A DNA stretch of 64,000 nt from Mucilaginibacter mali (GTDB lineage: Bacteria > Bacteroidota > Bacteroidia > Sphingobacteriales > Sphingobacteriaceae): positions 3,224,001 through 3,288,000 of the forward strand of contig NZ_CP054139.1 of the NCBI RefSeq assembly GCF_013283875.1, read 5' to 3'. Of the stretch, positions 28,215-38,295 are shown one piece after another. Within the stretch, counting starts at the first letter, position 1. Each line of letters begins with the position of its first letter. The position numbers and the translations under genes are program-made. The notes under the pieces are model-generated. The model was not told the origin of the DNA and did not search any database. It saw only the letters and a program-made list of their open reading frames with translations.

Positions 28215-31193
28215 CTACTGCTTCACCTGTCCCGGATCTGCAACATCACTTGTAGCTGGTGGCGAATTCAGGATAACCGGGGCTACATATCTGATAGGCA
28301 TCCAGGCTTCCAGTTCGGACATCGCAAGCTTGTTTTGGGGTTTAAATTTCGCCGAAGCCATATAGTTCACTACCGATTTCCGCAATGCGGCGGCGGCGGG
28401 CTTTTGCCCGGCTGCGTTATCCGAAAGATCGAACGAGGTAACCATCAGTTTGCCGTTTCCTACCTGGCATTCAAACAACATCGAAAGTCGAAGGTTGCGG
28501 TTCCAGTCGTCTATCGGCTGTACAACAAAGTTTAGCGCCGGAGACAGGGCCTCCATATTCATCGCTACTGTCTTAGGCAGCAGGTTTACCCATTGAAAAT
28601 CGCAGTTATCTCCGGTTGGGAACCCGGCCAGCGCCCCGTGTTTGAAATCGTTTAATAAACCCAGCATCCAGGTACGGTTCGGGTTCATCAAGCGGTTCCA
28701 GAAGATTGGCGACGTGGTCAAAGCCAAATCGCTCGATGGTTTCTCGGGTGTGCCGGAAAGGAATAACACCTTCCCTCCTGCTGCAAGGCGGGCCTTTGCC
28801 TCATCCCACGAGCTTGATACCAATACATCAGGCGCGGTTTCACTCTTGTTGCCTGCCGGGTAAAGCCAAAACGTCCATTGGTTACTGAAACCGGTTCCGG
28901 GAAAGTCTAAAACAAGCGAGTAGGAAGCGGGCGCAGGCAGTTTAGAAAGATCAGCCGAGATATTTCCCAAACTTTGGCCACTGCCTCTTGCGATATTGGA
29001 TGTCGGTAGGCTGCCGTTCATCAACGCTTTGCCAGCGCTATTCAATATCCGCCAGGTTGGTGTTACCGAACTCAGCGGCGCAGGCCCATAATGCGCAACC
29101 TCGGCGCTTGCCGTCAATGTTTGATCGGTGGTAAAAATGCGCTCCTTTAACCGTATCAATGGAACGGTAGTGTTATTAAATCGCTTGAATTCATTGGCAG
29201 TAACATACCCCTTTTCTTCCCAAAAAGCATCAAGCAAGCCAATCAATGCACCACCCTGGCCAAGGTAATCGTGCAGATCCAGCAACTCGTATCCCGAGTA
29301 AGATTTGGTGCGCAGCAACGCTTCTATCTCTTCTTTATAACAGGCTACCTGAAACCTGCCCGAAGCGTGGGCAAGTGCCTTGTTTTGCGCGAGGATGCCG
29401 TGTGTACGGGCGCTGTCGCGCATAATAATATAGTTACCGGGCTGCATGTAAGGCACCTTGCCCCAACCAATACCACCAGGGAAGGCCGCATACTTGCCTT
29501 TGCCCGCAAATTTTTCGATGATGCCAAAATCCGGGTAAGCGCAGTATTGGCCAATTTCATGCCCGATGCATGGCACGTTCGCGCCGCGACGGATAGTGTT
29601 CAGGCTTTCTTCGTAGTCAGAACCAAACCACCCCCTCGGGCCACGTGCCGGGCTGCCGGTAACCAAAAAATCTGCCGCGAAAGGCGTACCTGCTCCGGCC
29701 GGTGGTGGCGCCCATCTGCCTGTACCATCGGTATAAAGGCGGCGCGGATCAGCCTCTTTCCATGCCTTTTCCCAACCGGGAAGTTGTTTAGCATAGTTGC
29801 CTGCCGGCTCGTTAGTAGCGCCCAGCATCAGAAGTGAAGGGTGGTTACCATAGGCTTTCAGCAGTCGCGTTGTTTCGTCGTTTAAAACGGCAAGCATTTT
29901 GCCATCGGCATCAAACGCATTCCACATCCCGCATTCGGGCTGTAAATAAAAGCCCAGTTCGTCGCTGGCTGTAAATGCCGCTTCGGGCGGGCACCAGGAG
30001 TGAAAGCGCATACCATTAAGCCCCCATGCTTTACAAATGCCGATGATCTTTTTCCATGTTGCCACATCAGTAGCCGGATAACCGGTGAGCGGGAAGCCGC
30101 CGCCATCGTGCGTGGCCCGCAGTTGCAACTGTTCGCCATTTAGTAAAATACGGTTTCCATCTGTTTTGATCTCGCGCATACCAAAGGTAACCTGCTTATC
30201 GTGGTCGGCTTGTCCACCGCTAAGCTTTAGAGAAATGTGCTGCAATTCGGGCGTAAACTCCGACCATGCACGCGCGTCAGGCATCGGCACATCAATAACT
30301 GCCTTGCCTCCGGCCTCCTCCCATTTAACCGGTACGGATACGCCGCCGGCGGAAAGAGTTCCGGTTCCGGCCTTACCGGTCGTATTACCTATCGAAACGC
30401 GAACCTGTGCCGATTTTGCGGCAAGATTAGGAAATACCTGCGCATCAGCTATCCAAACCGGTGATGTTGCCAATAGTTCGATCCGCCCAACAATGCCGTT
30501 CCAGGTTGATCCTTCACCGTCTGATACGGCATGCCCGTCTGGACGATAAGTCGGTGATAGCATGCTGTTATCTATACGGATCGTCAGGAGGTGTTTTCTA
30601 GGTTTCAGAACGCCCAGGTCGAAGTCGTGCGGTGCTACAAGCGAACGGTTGCTGCCTATCAGTTTATCGCCCACATAAATATCGGTTTGCCAACGGGTGC
30701 GCTCCAACAATAATTCCACACGCTTGCCTGCCCATCCGGCAGGGATCTCGATATCCCGCTGATACCAGGCCACACCAAGGTAGTGGCGAACAGGCTGCGA
30801 AAGGTAAGGCACCTGCACGTTGCCGGGCACGGTATAAGGTTTGTATTGCGGCAGCAGATACCAGCGCATATCGCGTGGAAGCGCGGCTACAAATTTGGTA
30901 TCTGCGGTTATCTCATCGCCAAAGCCCTGGGTTTGCAGGATACCGGGTAAAGCGATGTTAGTCTCGGTATTCAATACTTTTGCGAACCAATTGGCTTTTA
31001 CACCGGCATCGGTACGGTCAAGCGCAAAGCGCCAGTTACCGGCTAATGTAATAGCGCCATCTGATGGTGGCTGCGCCTCGATAGCTTTCGCGAAAAGCAT
31101 ATTTTTAGGATAGAGCGCCATCGCCGCCGTGGCAATGCCGGCAGTGGCCAGGAAAGACCGGCGTGAAACCGGCTGTTTTTTTTGATAGGTCAT
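28215..31193 (-). CDS. GH2-family glycoside hydrolase, Tat-type signal
   Basis: 992 residues. The N-terminus carries S-R-R-S-F-L (residues 10-15) and a hydrophobic stretch, a twin-arginine-like export signal. A sugar-binding jelly-roll domain (about 45-245), an Ig-like domain (about 250-340) and a TIM barrel follow. The acid/base is Glu462 in G-A-T-N-E-P and the nucleophile Glu546 in I-G-H-E-I-G-Q. A further beta-rich C-terminal part of more than 300 residues makes it long for GH2. Activity may be beta-galactosidase, beta-glucuronidase or another exo-activity. It is the last gene of a four-gene operon with a PL4-like lyase, which points to pectic side chains such as rhamnogalacturonan. Confidence 0.88.
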   Translation of the reverse strand: MTYQKKQPVSRRSFLATAGIATAAMALYPKNMLFAKAIEAQPPSDGAITLAGNWRFALDRTDAGVKANWFAKVLNTETNIALPGILQTQGFGDEITADTKFVAALPRDMRWYLLPQYKPYTVPGNVQVPYLSQPVRHYLGVAWYQRDIEIPAGWAGKRVELLLERTRWQTDIYVGDKLIGSNRSLVAPHDFDLGVLKPRKHLLTIRIDNSMLSPTYRPDGHAVSDGEGSTWNGIVGRIELLATSPVWIADAQVFPNLAAKSAQVRVSIGNTTGKAGTGTLSAGGVSVPVKWEEAGGKAVIDVPMPDARAWSEFTPELQHISLKLSGGQADHDKQVTFGMREIKTDGNRILLNGEQLQLRATHDGGGFPLTGYPATDVATWKKIIGICKAWGLNGMRFHSWCPPEAAFTASDELGFYLQPECGMWNAFDADGKMLAVLNDETTRLLKAYGNHPSLLMLGATNEPAGNYAKQLPGWEKAWKEADPRRLYTDGTGRWAPPPAGAGTPFAADFLVTGSPARGPRGWFGSDYEESLNTIRRGANVPCIGHEIGQYCAYPDFGIIEKFAGKGKYAAFPGGIGWGKVPYMQPGNYIIMRDSARTHGILAQNKALAHASGRFQVACYKEEIEALLRTKSYSGYELLDLHDYLGQGGALIGLLDAFWEEKGYVTANEFKRFNNTTVPLIRLKERIFTTDQTLTASAEVAHYGPAPLSSVTPTWRILNSAGKALMNGSLPTSNIARGSGQSLGNISADLSKLPAPASYSLVLDFPGTGFSNQWTFWLYPAGNKSETAPDVLVSSSWDEAKARLAAGGKVLFLSGTPEKPSSDLALTTSPIFWNRLMNPNRTWMLGLLNDFKHGALAGFPTGDNCDFQWVNLLPKTVAMNMEALSPALNFVVQPIDDWNRNLRLSMLFECQVGNGKLMVTSFDLSDNAAGQKPAAAALRKSVVNYMASAKFKPQNKLAMSELEAWMPIRYVAPVILNSPPATSDVADPGQVKQ

Positions 31194-31233
31194 TTATATT
31201 TTGTTATTGATATTTATACTGTTTCCGTGTTGT

Positions 31234-33246
31234 TTAATCAGCCAGTTCTAGGCGGATGTAATCATATACCAGGCCGTTATTTACAGGTCCTGCAGGCATG
31301 GTGATCTTTAGGATATTCGTGCCTTTTTTCATCAGCGAAGCGTCGAAATCAACCTCCCTTTCATACCACAGGCCCGATTCGCCGTGGCGGGTGATCAAAC
31401 CATCGGTCAGCAGGTTTTGCAGTTTGCCGGCAGGCTGCCCGTTTATCTCCACATCGGCCGAGCGTGCGCCTGTACCGCAAATAGCAAAGCGCAGGTAAGC
31501 TTTTCCCGTCGGTGCCGATGGCATATCAAACTGAATAGTGTATGGTGTGGCATTGCCGGGCGCACCCTGCACACCGCTGAACGGCACCACCCTGGCATTA
31601 GGGTCGGTATTGTGCGGGATATGCTGGTAGAACCAGTCTTTTGAATAATCGCTTTTGCCGACTACATATGTAACATCGTTAGGGAATAGCTGCGGATATT
31701 TTAAAGAGATAGCCGGATCACGACGCTGATCGCCACCACGAAATTCGGAGGCGTTGCGGTTAGGGATGCCGATATCCCACACTTGCCTGCCTTTGCGCAC
31801 AGGCGTCCATTCCAGTTTGCCCAGGTTTAGCGGCTTGCCTTTTTCTACTACGATGTCTGATTTCATATACTCGCCCAAAACATTATTGGTGAACGCGTAT
31901 AACACGTATTTACCCTCGCGCACATTTGGGATGGTAAAGGTACCATCGGCATTGCCTTTAACCCAAAACTGGTAGTACTTAGCATCGCGCTGCCAGTTAG
32001 TAATGATTTTTGGCTCGGGATTGGCACGTGCCGAAATATAATCGCCGTGGGTCAACCCCACTTCAAAATTCTGAAAATCAGTGATCTTCTTGACATCTTT
32101 TACTATCAATTGACCTTTAACGGTGGAACGGTCTTTTGCCTTCGGGTAATCAACACCATTAACCCAGTTGAAAGGCCATTTGGCTGCCTCTTTAACCGCC
32201 TGCGCCCGTGCATCAGCATAAATAGCATCAGGGCCATCGCCAGCATTGGCGTAGATAAAGAATGGCCCGATTGTTTTATGCCATTCTTCGCCGGTGGCGA
32301 TGTTTGCTTCGGCAGCGCCGTAATGGCTGCTGCGCCAGTAGTTCAGCACGCAGGGGGCGGCATTGGCATCGGTATTCAGGTGGCCGGTGAGTTCAAACTT
32401 GGTGGGGCCGCCACTAATGTATTCCATTGATGGGTTGATGAAAAACAAGCCTACCTTTTTCTCCGTGCTCGACCATCCCCAGGCCCGGTTGAGCGTGGGA
32501 TTGGTAGTATACACATACTTATCGCCCACAAAGGTGGTCTTTTTATATTCGTGGTTCACCTCTTTATCTATACTCACCCAATCAAAGAAAGGGGCCAGTT
32601 TGGCGCAGTACCGCGCTTCACCAAAAATACCCAGCGGATATTCGGCCGGATGGTTAAAGGTGCAATAGGTGTAAACGCCCGAGGCACCACGCAGCAAGGT
32701 GTAACGGATCTCGATATCCACGGTCAGGTCGCCATCTTTAGTGGTACCGGGGCCTGTGCCCATTTTGCGCCCCATCGAATTAGCTTTGGTAGAGACTTCG
32801 GCCATCTCGCCGCCATTTTTAGCCGGATCTATCGTAACCGATGGCATGGCCGGGGCCGAGCCCTTAACGCCCACTACATCGTGCGACCAGTATCCATTGC
32901 TTACGCCGGTAATAACCGGGGCTTTCCAGTTAGGGTTATTGGCCGGGCCGTCGCCTTTGGCTTCCACCACCATCTCCGGCGCGGGGGCGCGTTCAAACAT
33001 CTCCATATCCTTATACCTGAACGAGACCAGGTTGCCGCTTACCTTGGACACGCGCACTTTTACGATACCATTATCCATGGTGTAAGTCTCCGCATCCTCT
33101 GTTAAAGTAACCTTAGCATCTGCCGATACTTTATGCCCGCCCGATGTAAATGCCAGCGAGAGAAGGGAGCCCGCTGCCGCTAATACAACTAACAGGCCAA
33201 AAGAAACATGCTTTTTCAACTTAGTTTTAAAAGATAGGTTTTTCAT
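31234..33246 (-). CDS. Rhamnogalacturonan lyase, PL4-type
   Basis: 670 residues with an N-terminal hydrophobic export signal. The first 350 or so residues form the beta-sandwich catalytic domain (Y-T-M-D-N-G-I-V-K-V near residue 57, then H-D-V-V-G-V-K-G). A fibronectin-III-like middle domain follows (R-E-G-K-Y-V-L-Y-A-F), then a C-terminal jelly-roll carbohydrate-binding domain (A-Y-L-R-F-A-I-C-G). This three-domain build is that of PL4 lyases, which cleave the rhamnose-galacturonic acid backbone by beta-elimination. I did not map the catalytic Lys/His. It sits 40 bases from the GH2 gene and 10 from the esterase gene. Confidence 0.88.
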   Translation of the reverse strand: MKNLSFKTKLKKHVSFGLLVVLAAAGSLLSLAFTSGGHKVSADAKVTLTEDAETYTMDNGIVKVRVSKVSGNLVSFRYKDMEMFERAPAPEMVVEAKGDGPANNPNWKAPVITGVSNGYWSHDVVGVKGSAPAMPSVTIDPAKNGGEMAEVSTKANSMGRKMGTGPGTTKDGDLTVDIEIRYTLLRGASGVYTYCTFNHPAEYPLGIFGEARYCAKLAPFFDWVSIDKEVNHEYKKTTFVGDKYVYTTNPTLNRAWGWSSTEKKVGLFFINPSMEYISGGPTKFELTGHLNTDANAAPCVLNYWRSSHYGAAEANIATGEEWHKTIGPFFIYANAGDGPDAIYADARAQAVKEAAKWPFNWVNGVDYPKAKDRSTVKGQLIVKDVKKITDFQNFEVGLTHGDYISARANPEPKIITNWQRDAKYYQFWVKGNADGTFTIPNVREGKYVLYAFTNNVLGEYMKSDIVVEKGKPLNLGKLEWTPVRKGRQVWDIGIPNRNASEFRGGDQRRDPAISLKYPQLFPNDVTYVVGKSDYSKDWFYQHIPHNTDPNARVVPFSGVQGAPGNATPYTIQFDMPSAPTGKAYLRFAICGTGARSADVEINGQPAGKLQNLLTDGLITRHGESGLWYEREVDFDASLMKKGTNILKITMPAGPVNNGLVYDYIRLELAD

Positions 33247-33256
33247 ATCGTTAATT

Positions 33257-35605
33257 TTAAAAGTTGGTTTTCATCCATCGTATGGCTTTGTCCTGCGTGG
33301 CATCGGTCAGGCGGCCGTAATCGTCGGGCTCCTGTAGTTCCAGTTTGCCTGATGCATTTTTAAGATCGAATACCTTTTGCGCCCGCTTTACGGCGTTGCG
33401 TATGGAAACGGGGTCAGCATCGCGATCGCGCCGGGGCTGAACGATCAGCACCGGCCGGGGCGCTATCAGGGCCATCACGTCATCAAAATCATAAGGCAAC
33501 TTAGCCGCCTGCCCGGCATATAATCCCAGGCGCGGTATTAAACCGTGCAGGTGGCTGTAGCGGGTCATGCCGCTCATGCCTTTGTCGGGCGTATCTTCGC
33601 GCATCGGTGTAAAACCCGCTATAGATACCACCCCGGCAATACGGTTATCAAGCGCGGCAGCATACAAGCCTAAAGCGCCGCCAATAGAGAAGCCATAAAC
33701 CGAGATATTTTTAGCATCAACCACCGAATCTTTTTCCAGCGCATCAACACCCGCGTGCAGATCTTCCAGCATTTTACCCATTTGCGACCAGCGCGGGTAG
33801 TGATCATAAAAACCCTCGGCCTCGCTCCAGCGCGTACCGAAACCAGTTTGATCGTAAGCCAATACGGCATAACCGGCTTTGGCCAAGGCTAGGATGGGGT
33901 GCAGATCGCTGCGATATACCCACATATAACCTAACGGATAGTGAAAGCCATGCAGCCAAACCACCGTTGGTAGTTTTTTTCCTTTGGGCGTATTTATTGG
34001 ATAATAAAGATCGCCGGTAACCCCATTGAAGCGGATGCGGCGCGAGGTAACCTCATTTTTTTCGGGCGCGCGCCAGCCGTATGATCCGCCGCCGCTGGCA
34101 ATAACCCAGGCGGGCACATCAGGCGCTAACTGGCCGGGATTGCCGATGTTTCCCTTACCGATCTCGCTGGCGCCGGGGGCACCTGCACCACCAACGCCAG
34201 GACGCCTGAAGGGAAAGCCCCCCGCATCAGCATACATCGGCGGAGTTTCGCCCATCATCCATGCGATGGATGAGCGCAGTCCCACCGCTTTTTTATCCCA
34301 ATCGGCGGCAGATTCGGTCAGCGCTGCTGATGCATGATAGGCAGTGAGTTTAGCCGGGTTGAGTTTTTCGCCGGTGGTAGCCTGCCATTTTTCAAAACTC
34401 CAGGGGAAGATGAGGTGATCTGTCCAGGCTTTTTTGCTGCGGCCAAACTGCCAGTCGAGCCAATCCATATCAGCCTCGCGGTTATCGCTACCATGAAAGC
34501 CTTCAACCGAGATCATGTTCAGCTTATTTGGCGCGTTTAGTCCTTTGTAAACTTTTTGGGCTGATTCGTAAGCCTGTTCCATCGCCCATCCATTAGCCAC
34601 CTGGTCGGTATGGCCCCATTCCATCAAAACCGCCCTCGGGGCTATGAGCGAGATCAGCAGGTTACCATCTACAGGCAAATAATCCTCGCGTCCGGAAAAA
34701 TATCGTAACCGCGGCAGGAACCAGCCCGGGAAACTGCGTGTAGTAGTTTCTATACCCTCTCCGCCGCCGCGTTCGCCGGCAAAACGCCAGGGCACCAGGC
34801 CGCCAACACCGGTACTGCCCGCCACAACAGCAGCTATACGTGTATCAAAAGCGGCGGCCAGCGTGGCCATTTTGCCATCGCGCGAGTAGCCATTTATAGC
34901 GATATGCTTCATATCCACCTGTGGGATAGTGGCTAAATAATCTATAACGATACCGGCCAGCCAGGCCCTGCGCGGCAGGGTGGCAAAATCATATTCGGGG
35001 TACAGATCTTTTAGCGGAGCGGCATCATCCATAGCATCGTTACCCGCGTAACCGGCCGAGATATAACGGCGCCGGATCACCGTTGATGCCCAGCCCGCCA
35101 AACTCGGACTGATCATGACCGGGAATTTTTCGCCCGCGATGCCATCCGGGATCACCAGCCTTACACGTACCGAGCCTTTACCCTGCGGGCCAAATTCAAC
35201 ACGCACATTACGCACACTATAACCATTGCCCTTGCTTTCATCTAAAGGCACCACCTTGCTAATAGCCGGTCGTGCGGGCATAGTGCCGGTTTCCCATTTG
35301 GCATAAAGCTGCATAATTTCCGCACGGCGTTTAGGCCAGTCGGTGGCCATGTTTTTAACGGGGCCGCCATTATAGAACTTAAGCGGATCGGGCAGCAGGT
35401 TCGATCTTTTTAGTTTGCTGAAATCGGGAGGTAACTCGCCGGTTTTAGTCTGCCAGGCGGTCCACTCGGGCACATTAGGCAGCGAGGCTTGCATCCATTT
35501 CAGATACTCGTTGCTGTCCTGGGCCTGCGATGATCTGCAAACGCATAGCATACACAGCAGCCACAGGGCTTTATTTTTCGTGATCAGGAGGGTGTTCTTT
35601 TTCAT
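33257..35605 (-). CDS. Tandem alpha/beta-hydrolase esterase (CE15-like plus second hydrolase domain)
   Basis: 782 residues with a signal peptide (ends near S-S-Q-A-Q, residue 29). Domain 1 (about 85-395) has G-Y-S-R-D-G-K (Ser241), the CE15-type nucleophile motif, and His371 in E-G-F-H-G. Domain 2 (about 520-782) has W-L-H-G-F-H for the oxyanion region and G-F-S-I-G-G (Ser640), with Asp near 727-731. However, no His lies in the last 90 residues, where the catalytic His normally sits. A Gly/Pro-rich linker (about 465-505) joins them. In a pectic operon the enzyme may remove acetyl or methyl esters, domain 1 perhaps from uronic acid esters. The activity of domain 2 is uncertain. Confidence 0.8.
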   Translation of the reverse strand: MKKNTLLITKNKALWLLCMLCVCRSSQAQDSNEYLKWMQASLPNVPEWTAWQTKTGELPPDFSKLKRSNLLPDPLKFYNGGPVKNMATDWPKRRAEIMQLYAKWETGTMPARPAISKVVPLDESKGNGYSVRNVRVEFGPQGKGSVRVRLVIPDGIAGEKFPVMISPSLAGWASTVIRRRYISAGYAGNDAMDDAAPLKDLYPEYDFATLPRRAWLAGIVIDYLATIPQVDMKHIAINGYSRDGKMATLAAAFDTRIAAVVAGSTGVGGLVPWRFAGERGGGEGIETTTRSFPGWFLPRLRYFSGREDYLPVDGNLLISLIAPRAVLMEWGHTDQVANGWAMEQAYESAQKVYKGLNAPNKLNMISVEGFHGSDNREADMDWLDWQFGRSKKAWTDHLIFPWSFEKWQATTGEKLNPAKLTAYHASAALTESAADWDKKAVGLRSSIAWMMGETPPMYADAGGFPFRRPGVGGAGAPGASEIGKGNIGNPGQLAPDVPAWVIASGGGSYGWRAPEKNEVTSRRIRFNGVTGDLYYPINTPKGKKLPTVVWLHGFHYPLGYMWVYRSDLHPILALAKAGYAVLAYDQTGFGTRWSEAEGFYDHYPRWSQMGKMLEDLHAGVDALEKDSVVDAKNISVYGFSIGGALGLYAAALDNRIAGVVSIAGFTPMREDTPDKGMSGMTRYSHLHGLIPRLGLYAGQAAKLPYDFDDVMALIAPRPVLIVQPRRDRDADPVSIRNAVKRAQKVFDLKNASGKLELQEPDDYGRLTDATQDKAIRWMKTNF

Positions 35606-35616
35606 AATGATCGGGT

Positions 35617-37968
35617 CTATGGTATCGCGTCAATAGTTACCGATCCGGCAGCCAGCCCATCGGCAGTAGCTTTAATCGTCATCTTTCCCGCGGATGCCTT
35701 TGCTTTGATGAGGGCAATGCAGGTACCTTTATAGGTAGTCCGGTGGTTGGTTTGATAAAGTTCATGGCTAAGCCTGTCGCCGTTATCTACAGCAGCAATA
35801 ACTCCGCTCCCGTTGATCGAAAAACTGATCAGCCGGTCGCTGTTAGGGCAAACAATGCCGTTGGCGTCTACTATAGTAGCGGTTACAAACGATACGGCAT
35901 CCCAGTTATTCGCCAGTTTTGATTGATCGGCAGTCAGTATTATCCTGGCCGGTTCGCCGGCAGTTCGCAGTTCATCGGTGGCCACCTGCTTGCCTTTGTT
36001 GCGGGCAATGGCTTTCAGCGTTCCTTTTTCGAAAGGCACATTCCAAAATAAAGGTGAATCAAGCGGTGATTTGGTTTTTACGCCTAATGATTTCCCGTTA
36101 AGGAAAAGCTCAGTTTCATCGGCATTGCTAAATACCTGTACTTTGGCGTCCTTATAGTTTGCCGGGTCGGCCGGTGTCCAGTCGGAAACATAGGCTACGC
36201 CGCCACGTCCGGCCACTGCGCCTGGATCGTTTCGTTGAATATACACCACAGGCTTTACCGACCACCAGGCCGCGCGCTGTAAGCCATTGGTATGCCAGCC
36301 GCCGGTACGATCTATCAAACCCGAGGTAGCACCACGACTGGGCCAGATCGCTTCGCCAAGATAATCTACACCTGTCCATAGGAATTGGCCTGACATATAG
36401 GGATGGTCTCGCAAGGCCAGCCATTGAGATAGTACATGCGTATTTTCTGTACCGATCACCACCCGGTCGGGGTGCGCGTCGTGATAGGCCATCAATTCGT
36501 TTTCGCGGTAGTTTTGCCCGGTGATGTCCATCCGCTCGGCAAAGCCGGTTTTATACGTTTGCGAATTACCGTTGGGCTGCAACAGCGCCATGGTTACCGG
36601 CCGGCCGGGATCTAACTGGTGGATAAGGTCCTGCTGCTGTTTAAACTTCTGGAAGCCCGAGGAATCCTTCAGGTTATCGTGGATCTCGTTACCAACGCTA
36701 TAGATCACTACCGAAGGGTGGTTGCGATCTCGCATCACCTGGTCGCGGGTATCCTTGTCCCACCAGTTGGCATAATACAGGTTATAGCCCTTTAAAGCGG
36801 GCGGTTTGGCGGTCATCCAACTATCAAAAGTCTCATCCATCACCAGGAAGCCCATCCGGTCGCAAAGATCAAGAAACTCGGGGGCTACCTCATTGTGCGA
36901 GGTGCGGATAGCGTTGGCCCCTATCTCCCTTAGCTTTTTAAAGCGGCGCTCCCAAACCGCCAGCGGTACAGCCGAACCTACAGCCCCACCATCATGATGC
37001 AGGCATACGCCATAGAGTTTGATGTTTTTGCCGTTGAGCCAAAAGCCGGTAGCAGCCTCAAAATGCGCGTCGCGGATGCCCACGGGGGTAGTTATCGCAT
37101 CGGCTACGGTTGAACCGGACAGTATTTTTGTTACCACTTTATATAGGCGCGGATGTTCGGTATCCCATAACTGCGGGTCGCTTACCGGAATATCCTGCTT
37201 ATAATCCACGGTTTGGCCGGCGGCTATGGTTTGCTTGCTTTCCTGTGTCTTTACCGTTTTTCCGGCAGGGTCAATAAGGGTAGTTTGCAGGGTGTACGTG
37301 CCGCCTGCCGACGATTGATTGATGACTTTGGCCTCGACATGCACCGTAGCCTTTTGAGCGCTTACCTGCAAAGGTTTAATGTATACGCCCCAATGATCAA
37401 AGTATGTATTTGCGGTTGAAATTAAATGCACATGACGATAAATGCCCGACCCGGTGTAAAACCGCGAGGCCGGTTGATTACTGTTATCAACCTTTACGGC
37501 GATGATATTGGGCTTGTTACCGAAATTGAGATGCCCGGTCATATCATAAGCGAAACTGATATAACCATAAGGACGCTTGCCCAAATAAAAGCCGTTGATC
37601 CATACCTCGCTGTTGCTCATTACCCCATCAAACTCAATACTTATTTTGCGTTTGACATCGGCAGCATCCATCGTAAACGATTTGCGGTACCAGCCAATAC
37701 CGGCCGGAAGATAACCGCCACCACTACCGGTGGGGTTAGCCTGATCGTAAGGGCCTTCAATGCTCCAATCGTGCGGGACATCAAGCTTACGCCATTGCGC
37801 ATCATCAAATGCCGGGTTATCGGCGCCGGGCGCGTCCTGTTTAATGAAGCGCCAGTTTTTATCAAAATTGCGGATAGCACGGCCAGAGGTAGTTTGTGCA
37901 TTTGCAGAACAAACAAGCAGCAGGCCGGATAACAGGAATACGAGGGACCGTAAACAGCTTCGGTGCAT
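35617..37968 (-). CDS. GH2 beta-galactosidase-like enzyme
   Basis: 783 residues. A signal peptide (ends near S-A-N-A-Q, residue 25) is followed by the GH2 sugar-binding domain (V-P-H-D-W-S-I-E-G), the Ig-like domain, and the TIM barrel with acid/base Glu428 in S-V-G-N-E-I-H and nucleophile Glu508 in V-I-G-T-E-N. Two further beta domains complete a build common in secreted Bacteroidota beta-galactosidases. It would remove galactose from side chains, for example of rhamnogalacturonan I. It is the first gene of the four-gene operon 37968-28215 (gaps of 11, 10 and 40 bases), whose promoter must lie in 37969-38200. Confidence 0.92.
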   Translation of the reverse strand: MHRSCLRSLVFLLSGLLLVCSANAQTTSGRAIRNFDKNWRFIKQDAPGADNPAFDDAQWRKLDVPHDWSIEGPYDQANPTGSGGGYLPAGIGWYRKSFTMDAADVKRKISIEFDGVMSNSEVWINGFYLGKRPYGYISFAYDMTGHLNFGNKPNIIAVKVDNSNQPASRFYTGSGIYRHVHLISTANTYFDHWGVYIKPLQVSAQKATVHVEAKVINQSSAGGTYTLQTTLIDPAGKTVKTQESKQTIAAGQTVDYKQDIPVSDPQLWDTEHPRLYKVVTKILSGSTVADAITTPVGIRDAHFEAATGFWLNGKNIKLYGVCLHHDGGAVGSAVPLAVWERRFKKLREIGANAIRTSHNEVAPEFLDLCDRMGFLVMDETFDSWMTAKPPALKGYNLYYANWWDKDTRDQVMRDRNHPSVVIYSVGNEIHDNLKDSSGFQKFKQQQDLIHQLDPGRPVTMALLQPNGNSQTYKTGFAERMDITGQNYRENELMAYHDAHPDRVVIGTENTHVLSQWLALRDHPYMSGQFLWTGVDYLGEAIWPSRGATSGLIDRTGGWHTNGLQRAAWWSVKPVVYIQRNDPGAVAGRGGVAYVSDWTPADPANYKDAKVQVFSNADETELFLNGKSLGVKTKSPLDSPLFWNVPFEKGTLKAIARNKGKQVATDELRTAGEPARIILTADQSKLANNWDAVSFVTATIVDANGIVCPNSDRLISFSINGSGVIAAVDNGDRLSHELYQTNHRTTYKGTCIALIKAKASAGKMTIKATADGLAAGSVTIDAIP

Positions 37969-38203
37969 ATCAAAAAAGATTATGGTTTTATTGGTGAAAT
38001 AAAACTACAAAAGCAACCGGAGCGAACCATCATGTTCTGTCATGAACAGGCAGGGCCTTGTGGTATAATAAAAAGGTTGAGATACTTTGCCACCAGGCTT
38101 CAAAGCCCTCAAAACACAGGCGCTACATATAAATTAGCGGTTAATTATTGCAGGGATGCATTGCGTAAAAAAGATGTTACCGGTTTACCAGGCATCAAAA
38201 CGC
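37969..38203. other. Intergenic leader of the pectic operon; no gene seen
   Basis: This stretch, together with the terminator after it, fills the 327-base gap between two minus-strand operons. No convincing open frame or promoter element was found; the part near 37969-38040 should contain the promoter for the GH2-to-GH2 operon. Confidence 0.5.
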
Positions 38204-38230
38204 AAAAAAGCCCGGCACAAAGTACCGGGC
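38204..38230 (-). terminator. Rho-independent terminator of the GH16/laminarin operon
   Basis: On the minus strand GCCCGGTAC-TTT-GTGCCGGGC (38210-38230) forms a 9-bp stem with one mismatch or wobble, followed by six T. It lies 66 bases past the GH16 stop. Confidence 0.88.
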
Positions 38231-38295
38231 GCAATGCCAACCAAATTAAGGAATTTCCAGTTATTACAGACAACCAAACACTTTAAGCAAATCAC

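Noticed and set aside
37969..38290. Plus-strand open frames between the pectic and glucan operons
   Set aside because: They run through the terminator hairpin, encode no recognisable protein and oppose both flanking operons.
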